From assembly GCA_023429275.1 (NCBI GenBank), contig JAEYWB010000466.1:1-6400 (forward strand): a DNA stretch of 6,400 bases. Reading direction: 5' to 3'. Source of the stretch: Planctomycetota bacterium. Its GTDB lineage: Bacteria > Planctomycetota > Planctomycetia > Planctomycetales > Planctomycetaceae. Shown one piece after another: positions 1 to 6,284 of this stretch. Under the pieces are notes generated by a model, which ran no database searches, was not told where the DNA came from, and was given only the letters and a program-made list of their open reading frames with translations. Position numbers and translations under genes: made by a program. Numbering within the stretch: the stretch's first letter is position 1; each line of letters starts with the position of its first letter.

Positions 1-126
1 GCCGACGCCCCCGTCGGCAGCGGCGGGGGCTCCGGACGCCGGCAATGGCGATTCGGGAACCGAAGCGGATCCGGACGGAGACGCGGGCTCGGGCCCGTCA
101 CCGAAGAGCGAGGCAGGGCTCGTCAT
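1..126 (-). CDS. N-terminal fragment of the gene after addB, probably AddA-like helicase-nuclease (partial)
   Basis: Seen: an open frame starts at ATG (126-124) and runs off the left edge after 42 codons without a stop. The ATG overlaps the addB stop as ATGA, and a strong Shine-Dalgarno GGGAGG lies 7 nt upstream inside the last addB codons, so the start is well supported. The visible protein begins MTSPASLFGDGPEPASP and stays low in complexity, rich in Pro, Ala, Ser and Gly; no helicase motif is reached. Known: AddB genes are usually followed by addA, encoding a UvrD-like helicase with a C-terminal RecB-type nuclease. Inferred: position and translational coupling suggest AddA, with a disordered leader before the Walker A motif. 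The identity rests on context only; another protein cannot be excluded from this fragment. Confidence 0.6.
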   Translation of the reverse strand, partial: MTSPASLFGDGPEPASPSGSASVPESPLPASGAPAAADGGVG

Positions 127-2900
127 ACGCTCGCCTCCCGGTCGAAGACTCCGTCCTGGCAGATCGGTCCGTACTCGCCGAGGCGGCCGGGGGGTGCGTC
201 GAGCTCCTGCCAGAACTCTTCGTCGAGAATCCTGCCGGCGACCTGTCGAGCGACGTCGTCAGCCGACTCGAGATCGGCCTCGCTCCAGTCGGCGACGAGG
301 GCCTGGACCGAGGCGACGTCGCGGGGGAGCGTGATGTAGCCAAGGCCAACCTCTCCGGTGACGCCGAGCGGCCGTGCGAGGTGCCGGTACAGCGGGAGCT
401 GCAGTTCGACCCAGTCCCCCTGCAGGCGGTGGTTCTTCTCCGGCGGGGTCGCGGACTCGCCGGTCTTGTAGTCGAAGATCATCCAGCGGTTGTCCCGTTC
501 GTGCCGGTCGATGCGATCGATGCGGCCGATGAGCGCGATCGCCCGTTCGCCGTCGACGTCAAACCGGACCGGCTCCCGTTCGAGCGCGACTTCGGAGTGG
601 GCGATCGTCCAGCCCTGCCGGGTCCACTCCGCCTGCCAGTTGGCGAAGGCCCGCAGCCTGAGCCGGGCCTGCTCGATCTGGACCCGGATCGGAACGTAGG
701 GATCGTCCCCGAAGGTCCGGAACGCCTCCTGTTCGAGGGCCTCTTCCAGGAACCGGCGGATCGGCTTCTCGTCCGTGGCATACCGGACATCATGCCGGCC
801 AAACTGCTTGAGGACCTCGTGGATCAGGTTCCCGAACGCCGGTGCGTCGAGCTCATCGACGTCGATCCGGTCCTCCCTCAGCCGGAGAACGTGTCGCAGG
901 TAGAAGCGATAGGGAGAGGCCAGGTAGTCGCCGAAGGCGGTCACACTGACGCGAATGAGCGGAGCGCGGTCGGGGGGAGCCGGCCGCGGCGTCGGCCGGG
1001 GGATCGTGAAGGCGGACTTCGCCCGCGTCGCGGTAAAGGGCCCGGCGATCGAGAGGGGCTTCTCGACTTCTCCGTAGAACCGTTCGACGCGCCGGGCGAT
1101 CTCTTCAGGCTCCGCGGCGAACAGCAGCCGGCTCGGCGCGAGCGGTTCGTCCCGGAGATCCCGCCGGCCGGCGATGATCGTCACCGACTTCCTCGAACGG
1201 AGCAGCACTGACAGCACGTAAGCATCGCGGGCGAACCGCCGCAGGTTGTCGTTGACTCCCAGGTGCCGCCGCAGGGCGTTCGGAAGGAAGAGATCCGAAT
1301 TGATCGACGACGGGATCAGCCCTTCGTTGCAGCCGGTGAGGATCAGGGCCGGGGTGTCGTCGAGCGGAAGGTCGAGCCACCGCATCAGGGAGAGCGCGTC
1401 CTCAGGGGGCTCCTGCTCGATCGGATCGCGCGCGATCTCGTCGAGCGTCAGGCGGATCGCCTGCGAGGCCGAGACGATCGGGGAGAGCGGGTCCGGAATC
1501 GCCGTGTGGTCGACGAGCGCGGCGTGTATCCGCTCGATCGACTCGAGGATCTGCCGGTCCGCCGCCACCTCCCGGTCGAACTCCCGGTGGTTGTAGATGG
1601 CGAGAAGCAGGGAGACGAGAGGCTCCGTCCACCCCGACAGCAGCCGCGTCTCGATCTTCAGCGGAGCGGTGACCGCCTTGACCTGATCGTCGACCCGGCG
1701 GACCTGTTCGGTCTCGGCGGTGTCATCGAGCCAGACCCCCAGCCGCTTCTGAAGGTGCCGCGCCAGGTAGCGGTCGACGCACGAAAGCCAGCCCGGCTCG
1801 AGCCCCTGATGGCTCAGCCAGTCGGTCACGGCCGGATGCCGGATGAGGCTCGCGAAACGATCGACCCGGCTCGCATCCTCGAGATAGGCCGCGACCGCAT
1901 CGAGCAGCAGGTACGGGGCGGTCTGGTCGAGCGTGCGGGCCGTGGTCCAGGCGGTCGGGATGCCGTACTCGGCCATCCGGCGTTCGAAGAGCGGGACGAT
2001 CGATTCGTCGCCCATCCCGATGCTGATCTCGTCGATCCGCCACTCCCCCCGGAACTCCGCCAGCGACCGGGCGGCCGCTTCCGCCTGGTCGATCGGACGG
2101 TCGACGACGCGGATCTGCTCGCGCCGCAGGTCGATCGGCTTCTCCTCCCACTTCTCCGGGATCAGGCAGCCGTGATGGTCAAAGAACTTCTGGTGCGACT
2201 TCGGGGCGTGAATGAACACCGTGACGTGGTCCGCCACCTGGTCGAGCATCGCCCGCATCGCCTGGTTCAGGTCGACCGCCCCGCCGAGAACGATCTGTCT
2301 CGCGGTGCCGCACTCCTGCCGGTCGATCGCGACAAGGCGGGCGGTCTGAATGTCCCACAGCTCCAGGCGGTCGAGCGTCGCGAGGTAGGTCGTCTGCACC
2401 TCGTGGAGGACTTTCCAGCGTTCCTCTTCGTCGAACCCGCTGAGAGCGGTGCCGCGCTCCGCAACGAGCCCGAAGTCGAGCCGGTCTGCGGCGAGCTCGG
2501 TGTGCTGCGCGGACAGGAGCCGTCCGAGGGACATCCAGGAGTCGACGTCGTGATCCTCGGGGATCTGGCTCACAAGCCGGGCCATCCGCTCCTGCGGCGT
2601 CGACCGGAGGGCCTCGACCCATGCGAGATGCTGCGTCAGCTCGTTGGCGAAGGGGCGTTTCGGCTCGTAGAGCTTCTCGGGGAGCCGGCCGACCGTGACC
2701 ACCTCCGGCGGCTCGTTCCGCCCCTCGGTCTTCTCGGCGAGAATCTCGAGGAACCGCCGTCCGGCCCGGGCGACAGGGAACACGGCGATGACGTTCGACA
2801 GGTCGCACTTGTCGAGGATCGTGTATTCCTCGATGAGCCGGTCGACGACCGCCGGGAGCGCCGGTGCGGACCAGTCGACGAACTCCCTTCGAATCGGCAT
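123..2900 (-). CDS. addB: AddB-like helicase-fold/PD-(D/E)XK nuclease, double-strand-break repair
   Basis: A 925-residue protein, likely the B subunit of an AddAB-type cytoplasmic helicase-nuclease that resects double-strand DNA ends for RecA-dependent repair. Residues 1 to about 600 form the helicase-like body. Segment 37-50 (NVIAVFPVARAGRRF) resembles the N-terminus of alphaproteobacterial-type AddB, and no Walker A is visible. Segment 518-592 carries the family pattern TGCNEGLIP, then LRRHLGV, FARDAYVLSVLL and LAPSRLLF. The nuclease domain spans about 650-860: VSVTAFGDYL and SPYRFYLRH (651-670), H694 in GNLIHEVL, D795 in GRIDRID, D810 and K812 in IFDYKTG, and Q834/Y838 in a QxxxY motif. 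All expected catalytic residues are present. The ATG start has AAAGGAGTG 7 nt upstream. Odd point: Ser662 sits where iron-sulfur AddB proteins carry Cys, and only Cys914 lies near the C-terminus, so no 4Fe-4S staple is expected. A stand-alone RecB-like nuclease is less likely. Confidence 0.87.
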   Translation of the reverse strand: MPIRREFVDWSAPALPAVVDRLIEEYTILDKCDLSNVIAVFPVARAGRRFLEILAEKTEGRNEPPEVVTVGRLPEKLYEPKRPFANELTQHLAWVEALRSTPQERMARLVSQIPEDHDVDSWMSLGRLLSAQHTELAADRLDFGLVAERGTALSGFDEEERWKVLHEVQTTYLATLDRLELWDIQTARLVAIDRQECGTARQIVLGGAVDLNQAMRAMLDQVADHVTVFIHAPKSHQKFFDHHGCLIPEKWEEKPIDLRREQIRVVDRPIDQAEAAARSLAEFRGEWRIDEISIGMGDESIVPLFERRMAEYGIPTAWTTARTLDQTAPYLLLDAVAAYLEDASRVDRFASLIRHPAVTDWLSHQGLEPGWLSCVDRYLARHLQKRLGVWLDDTAETEQVRRVDDQVKAVTAPLKIETRLLSGWTEPLVSLLLAIYNHREFDREVAADRQILESIERIHAALVDHTAIPDPLSPIVSASQAIRLTLDEIARDPIEQEPPEDALSLMRWLDLPLDDTPALILTGCNEGLIPSSINSDLFLPNALRRHLGVNDNLRRFARDAYVLSVLLRSRKSVTIIAGRRDLRDEPLAPSRLLFAAEPEEIARRVERFYGEVEKPLSIAGPFTATRAKSAFTIPRPTPRPAPPDRAPLIRVSVTAFGDYLASPYRFYLRHVLRLREDRIDVDELDAPAFGNLIHEVLKQFGRHDVRYATDEKPIRRFLEEALEQEAFRTFGDDPYVPIRVQIEQARLRLRAFANWQAEWTRQGWTIAHSEVALEREPVRFDVDGERAIALIGRIDRIDRHERDNRWMIFDYKTGESATPPEKNHRLQGDWVELQLPLYRHLARPLGVTGEVGLGYITLPRDVASVQALVADWSEADLESADDVARQVAGRILDEEFWQELDAPPGRLGEYGPICQDGVFDREASV
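134..139 (-). promoter_or_regulatory. Shine-Dalgarno site for the gene downstream of addB
   Basis: GGGAGG on the minus strand, 7 nt before the ATG at 126. It lies inside the last codons of addB, so ribosomes finishing addB stop right beside it. Together with the ATGA overlap it indicates translational coupling and equimolar production of the two subunits. Confidence 0.65.
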
Positions 2901-2907
2901 TCCGACA

Positions 2908-2916
2908 CACTCCTTT
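2908..2916 (-). promoter_or_regulatory. Shine-Dalgarno site for addB
   Basis: AAAGGAGTG on the minus strand, 7 nt before the ATG at 2900-2898. It is a near-ideal ribosome binding site and fixes this ATG as the addB start. Confidence 0.7.
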
Positions 2917-2928
2917 GCCAGGCCTCAA

Positions 2929-2949
2929 TCACCGCGGCACCAGCGGTGA
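2929..2949. promoter_or_regulatory. Inverted repeat TCACCGC-N7-GCGGTGA in the addB leader
   Basis: Two perfect 7-base arms (2929-2935 and 2943-2949) separated by 7 bases, lying 29 to 49 bases upstream of the addB ATG. If addB is transcribed from further upstream, this would fold as a GC-rich hairpin in the 5' leader, short of the Shine-Dalgarno site. It could equally be an operator for a dimeric regulator. No T-run follows on either strand, so it is not a standard terminator. Function is unknown. Confidence 0.45.
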
Positions 2950-2963
2950 CACTACGGACGAAT

Positions 2964-2973
2964 CGAACGTTCG
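2964..2973. promoter_or_regulatory. Perfect palindrome CGAACGTTCG, possible operator
   Basis: A perfect 10-base palindrome in the divergent region, 64 bases upstream of the addB start. Its halves CGAAC and GTTCG equal the half-sites of the Gram-positive type LexA box (CGAAC-N4-GTTCG), but here they abut with no spacer, so it is not a canonical SOS box. It sits in an AT-richer stretch where an addB promoter could lie, but I see no clear -35/-10 pair. The operator role is inference. Confidence 0.35.
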
Positions 2974-3044
2974 TAAAGCAAACCGGAGTGGGACGCGGGC
3001 AAGGAGGAGGATTCCGGCCCGAGGAACTACGATCAGCGAAATTG

Positions 3045-3165
3045 CAGGAGTTCAAAGTCGTCCGTTTTCAGTTTTCAGTTCAGAGCCTCAAGGGGCACGC
3101 TATTCTCGCCGCGTGCGAATTCCCGCTCTGACTGAAAACTGACGACTGAGAACTTGAGACTCCTG
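3045..3165. repeat. Long imperfect inverted repeat with TTTTCAG units and nested hairpin
   Basis: The best-matched arms are 3071-3085 (GTTTTCAGTTCAGAG) against 3126-3139 (CTCTGACTGAAAAC): 14 pairs with one bulged base. The left arm carries one extra TTTTCAG copy (3064-3078 holds two in tandem), after which pairing resumes with GTCGTC (3057-3062) against GACGAC (3141-3146). An outer CAGGAG (3045-3050) matches CTCCTG (3160-3165). The centre contains a second, perfect stem GCACGC (3095-3100)/GCGTGC (3111-3116) with a 10-base loop. The element ends about 30 bases before the ATG of the GH32 gene. It could be a dispersed intergenic palindromic repeat, a small non-autonomous element, or a structured 5' leader. 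The symmetry is direct observation; its nature is unknown. Confidence 0.55.
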
Positions 3166-3195
3166 ATCTCTCGATCCTTCCACCCGGTGGACTCC

Positions 3196-5322
3196 ATGAC
3201 GCGCTCCGTCCTCTGGTCGATGCTGCTGGCCTGCTCTCCAGCTCTCTCGTTCGCGGCCGATCGCCCCGACACGCTCATCGCCGATTTCGAGCAGGCGAGC
3301 TACGGGGAGTGGAAAGCGACCGGCGAGGCGTTCGGCACCGGTCCCGCGGAGGGGCCCCTTCCCGGCCAGATGAACGTCGAGGGGTTCGAGGGAAAGCGGC
3401 TCGTCAACAGTTTCCACAAGGGAGACCAGTCGACCGGCACTCTCACCTCGCCTCCGTTCGTCATCGAACGAAGGTTCCTGAACTTCCTGATCGGCGGCGG
3501 GGCTCACCCGGGCACGCGGATCGACCTGCTCGTCGATGGCAAGATCGTCCAGACCGCCAGCGGACCGAACGACCAGCCCGGCGGCTCCGAGCGGCTCGAG
3601 TGGCAGACCTGGGATGTCTCGAACCTTGGCGGGCAGCAAGCGGTCCTGCGGATCGTTGATGAACACCGCGGGGGCTGGGGACACATCAATATCGACCAGA
3701 TCGTCCAGAGCGACGTGAAGAGGATGGCGGAGCCCGCGCGGTGGGAGATCGCCGTCACCAGGAAGTACCTCTGGCTTCCAGTCCGCACCGGCCTCCCCAA
3801 GCAGCGGATCCGGATGAAGGTCGGCGACCAGGTCGTTCGGGAGTTTGAGATCGAACTCGCCTCCGAACCGGCAGAGTTCCACGCGTTCGCCGACATCTCC
3901 GCGTTCGCGGGGAAGACGATCATCATCGAAGGTCAGCGGCGCGGGGACGGCCCGCTGCCGGTCATCGAACAGCACGGCGAACTCCCGGCGGCGGGCGAAC
4001 TCTACAACGAACCGCTCCGCCCGCAGTTTCACTTCACCTCCCGCCGCGGCTGGCTCAACGACCCCAACGGACTCGTCCGGCACGGCGGCGTCTACCACCT
4101 GTACTACCAGCACAATCCGTACGGGCACGGCTGGGGAAACATGCACTGGGGGCATGCGACCAGCCCCGACCTCTTCCGCTGGTCAGAACAGCCAATCGGG
4201 ATCTACCCTCGCAAGTTCGGCGACTGGGCGTTCTCTGGAAGCGCCGTCATCGACAAGCAGAATGCCTCGGGCTTCGGGACGAAGGAGAAGCCTCCGCTCG
4301 TCGGAGCCTACACGAGCACCGGGCGCGGCGAGTGCATAGTCTACAGCAACGACGGCGGACGGACTTGGACCGAGTACGAAGGAAACCCGGTCGTCAGGCA
4401 CGTCGGCCGCGATCCGCGGCTGCTGTACCACGCCCCTTCGAAGCAGTGGGTGATGGCTCTCTACAACGAGCTCGATGGCAAGCGGTGGATCACGTTCCAC
4501 ACCTCGCCCGATCTCAAGTCCTGGACATTCGGCAGCCGGATCGAGGGATTCTACGAGTGTCCCGACCTGGTCGAACTGCCGCTCGACGGCGTGAAGAGCC
4601 AGACGCGATGGGTGCTCTATGGGGCCGACGCGGCCTATGTCGTCGGCTCGTTCGACGGAAAGACCTTCACGCCCGAAGGGGGGCACGCCACGAAGCATCG
4701 CGTGTGGCATGGGAACTACTACGCCGCGCAGACTTTCAGCAACGCCCCGGACGGCCGCTGCATCCAGATCGGCTGGGCGAACGGAATCGTCTTCCCGGGG
4801 ATGCCCTTCAACCAGCAGATGGCGGTGCCGGTCGACCTGACGCTCCGATCGACCAAAGAGGGGCCGCGGCTGTTCGCCTCGCCAGTCAAAGAGCTTGACT
4901 CGCTGCAGACCGACGCGAAAGCGGTCGACGACGTCGAGATCGATCCGGGCAAGTCGAAGACGTTCGAGACCGCCTCAACAGAAATGCGGGTGAAATGCCG
5001 AGGCGTGAAGCTCCCCTCGGCAGGAGAACTGGTGTGGAAGGTCGGCGGCGAGAAGGTCGTCTGCCGAGCCGAGGGACGGAAGCTGCAGGTCCGGGACGTC
5101 ATCGTGAGTCTCCCGAAATCCGCAGAGCAGATCGATCTCGACATCCTCCTCGACCGCCGTTCGATCGAGGTCTTCGTCAACGGCGGGGAGATCGCGATCA
5201 GCCGGGAACGCGAGACTCGTCCGACCTCGCGGACGGTCGAGATCATGACGACAGGCTCCACCGTCAACGTCGGTCACATCGACATCTGGAATCTCAACTC
5301 GGTCTGGCGGGCGACAAAGTGA
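3196..5322 (+). CDS. Secreted GH32 beta-fructosidase (levanase/inulinase/invertase-like) with N-terminal beta modules
   Basis: A 708-residue exported enzyme predicted to hydrolyse beta-fructosides such as levan, inulin or sucrose with retention of configuration. Residues 1 to about 20 form a signal peptide (MTRSVLWSMLLAC, then SFAA before Asp22). LLAC at 10-13 is a poor lipobox, so a lipoprotein is possible but less likely. A beta-sandwich module at about 29-170 starts at DFE and ends GGWGHINIDQIV. A second beta module at about 180-248 (KYLWLPVRTG, VVREFEIELAS, FADISAFAGKT) resembles DUF4980, which precedes GH32 domains in Bacteroidetes. The five-bladed propeller spans about 275-550 with WLNDPNG 286-292 (nucleophile Asp289), FSGSA 346-350, RDP 405-407 (Asp406) and EC 454-455 (acid/base Glu454). 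A C-terminal beta-sandwich includes LLDRRSIEVFVNGG (651-664). The frame stays open to a TTG at 3154, but ATG 3196 gives the clean signal peptide and follows a weak GGTGG. Exact substrate is not readable from sequence. Confidence 0.92.
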   Translation: MTRSVLWSMLLACSPALSFAADRPDTLIADFEQASYGEWKATGEAFGTGPAEGPLPGQMNVEGFEGKRLVNSFHKGDQSTGTLTSPPFVIERRFLNFLIGGGAHPGTRIDLLVDGKIVQTASGPNDQPGGSERLEWQTWDVSNLGGQQAVLRIVDEHRGGWGHINIDQIVQSDVKRMAEPARWEIAVTRKYLWLPVRTGLPKQRIRMKVGDQVVREFEIELASEPAEFHAFADISAFAGKTIIIEGQRRGDGPLPVIEQHGELPAAGELYNEPLRPQFHFTSRRGWLNDPNGLVRHGGVYHLYYQHNPYGHGWGNMHWGHATSPDLFRWSEQPIGIYPRKFGDWAFSGSAVIDKQNASGFGTKEKPPLVGAYTSTGRGECIVYSNDGGRTWTEYEGNPVVRHVGRDPRLLYHAPSKQWVMALYNELDGKRWITFHTSPDLKSWTFGSRIEGFYECPDLVELPLDGVKSQTRWVLYGADAAYVVGSFDGKTFTPEGGHATKHRVWHGNYYAAQTFSNAPDGRCIQIGWANGIVFPGMPFNQQMAVPVDLTLRSTKEGPRLFASPVKELDSLQTDAKAVDDVEIDPGKSKTFETASTEMRVKCRGVKLPSAGELVWKVGGEKVVCRAEGRKLQVRDVIVSLPKSAEQIDLDILLDRRSIEVFVNGGEIAISRERETRPTSRTVEIMTTGSTVNVGHIDIWNLNSVWRATK

Positions 5323-5413
5323 ATCCCCCGACGAGCGCGTTGCGGTCTTCCCGCTCCCGTCCCACAATCACCGATTCGGGCGGTCTTGCCATCGCCGCCA
5401 GTCCACTGTTTTG

Positions 5414-5419
5414 TGAGGT
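5414..5419 (+). promoter_or_regulatory. Shine-Dalgarno site supporting a GTG start for the DUF1080 gene
   Basis: TGAGGT, with GAGG ending 5 nt before the GTG at 5424. No ATG lies in frame near the signal peptide, so this site decides the choice of the GTG start. Confidence 0.55.
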
Positions 5420-5423
5420 CATC

Positions 5424-6230
5424 GTGACGCGCCGCATCGCCGCATCTCTCGTTCTCAGACTCTTCTCTTTGCTCGCAATCCCGGCCGCTCCGGCCCAGGA
5501 GAAGAATGAGGACGCGAAGAAAGAGGAGTGGATCCAGCTCTTCAACGGCAAGGACCTCACGGGTTGGACGCCGAAGATCCGCTACCACGAGTTCGGAGAC
5601 AACTGGAAGAACACCTTCCGCGTCGAAGACGGCCTCCTCAAGGTGAGCTACGACGGCTACGACAAGTACAACGAGACCTTCGGCCACCTGTTCTACAAGG
5701 ACAAGTTCTCGCACTACCGGCTGCGGATCGAATACCGCTTCGTCGGCCAGCAGTGCCCCGGCGGGCCCGGCTGGGCGATCCGCAACAGCGGCGTCATGCT
5801 GCATGGCGAATCCCCCGAAGGGATGGGGAAGGACCAGGACTTTCCGGCCTCCATCGAAGTCCAGTTCCTTGGCGGCAACGGGACGCAGATGCGGACGACC
5901 GCCAACCTCTGCACGCCGGGGACCATCGTGGTCATGAACGGCAAGCTCTTCACGCCGCACTGCACGAGTTCGAAGTCCAAAACGTACCACGGCGAGCAGT
6001 GGGTAACGGTCGAAGTGGAGGTCCACGGCGACAAGGTCATCAAGCACATCATCGACGGTGAAACGGTTCTCGAATACGAACAGGCCCAGCTCGACGAGCG
6101 GGACGCCCACGCCAAGGAACTCGCCGCCAAAGCAGGAACGAAGATGCTCAGCGGGGGGACGATTTCCCTCCAGTCGGAAAGCCACCCGATCGAGTTCCGC
6201 AAGGTGGAGCTGCTGAAGCTGGCGGAGTAA
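5424..6230 (+). CDS. Secreted DUF1080 / 3-keto-disaccharide hydrolase-fold protein
   Basis: A 268-residue exported protein of the DUF1080 family, a concanavalin-like beta-jellyroll; characterised members hydrolyse 3-keto-glycosides, and many are uncharacterised secreted proteins. Residues 1-24 form a signal peptide (MTRRIAASLVLRLFSLLAIP, then Ala-Pro-Ala before Gln25). The family opening appears as WIQLFNGKDLTGW (36-48), followed by FRVEDGLLKV (65-74), the core NSGVMLHGE (121-129), FPASIEVQFLGG (140-151), NLCTPGT (161-167) and the closing ESHPIEFRKVELL (252-264). Cys111, Cys163 and Cys180 could contribute a disulfide after export. The GTG start is chosen because the frame otherwise extends back into the GH32 gene. 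The gene lies 101 bp after the GH32 stop on the same strand with no strong terminator between, so co-transcription is plausible. Family assignment is firm; substrate is unknown. Confidence 0.88.
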   Translation: MTRRIAASLVLRLFSLLAIPAAPAQEKNEDAKKEEWIQLFNGKDLTGWTPKIRYHEFGDNWKNTFRVEDGLLKVSYDGYDKYNETFGHLFYKDKFSHYRLRIEYRFVGQQCPGGPGWAIRNSGVMLHGESPEGMGKDQDFPASIEVQFLGGNGTQMRTTANLCTPGTIVVMNGKLFTPHCTSSKSKTYHGEQWVTVEVEVHGDKVIKHIIDGETVLEYEQAQLDERDAHAKELAAKAGTKMLSGGTISLQSESHPIEFRKVELLKLAE

Positions 6231-6284
6231 GGGGAAGCAACAATCCCGAGCGCGACAGTGCGAACCGTTTAACCGCAATACCGT

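Noticed and set aside
45..1211. Long plus-strand open frame (388 codons) opposite addB
   Set aside because: Its product is a low-complexity Arg/Pro/Asp/Glu-rich string with no recognisable motif, and the opposite strand encodes a clear AddB-like protein. It is a by-product of high GC at third codon positions.
3092..3112. Sigma-54-like promoter around GGGGCACGC before the GH32 gene
   Set aside because: The -24 half partly fits, but the -12 half (TCTCG instead of TTGC) does not, and the sequence is part of the hairpin.
1263..3131. Plus-strand open frame of 622 codons opposite addB and the intergenic region
   Set aside because: Same antisense bias pattern; no domain, and composition mirrors the codon bias of addB. 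The length is striking but is explained by scarce A/T at third positions.
3154..3195. TTG start 14 codons upstream for the GH32 gene
   Set aside because: It would put extra residues ahead of the signal peptide and falls inside the inverted repeat; ATG 3196 is better.
3100..4155. Minus-strand open frame of 351 codons opposite the GH32 gene
   Set aside because: Antisense shadow of a well-supported GH32 gene, with no recognisable family pattern.
5379..5399. Weak stem GGCGG/CCGCC and repeated GCGGTCTT between the GH32 and DUF1080 genes
   Set aside because: Five-base pairing with an 11-base loop and a short repeat are expected by chance in GC-rich DNA; no terminator T-run follows.
4995..5423. 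N-terminal extension of the DUF1080 frame back into the GH32 gene
   Set aside because: The translated extension is Arg-rich out-of-frame GH32 sequence; the GTG at 5424 with a Shine-Dalgarno site and a clean signal peptide is the sensible start.
5274..6278. Minus-strand open frame of 334 codons opposite the DUF1080 gene
   Set aside because: Antisense shadow; no ribosome binding site or family motif recognised, and the DUF1080 frame on the other strand has clear family motifs.
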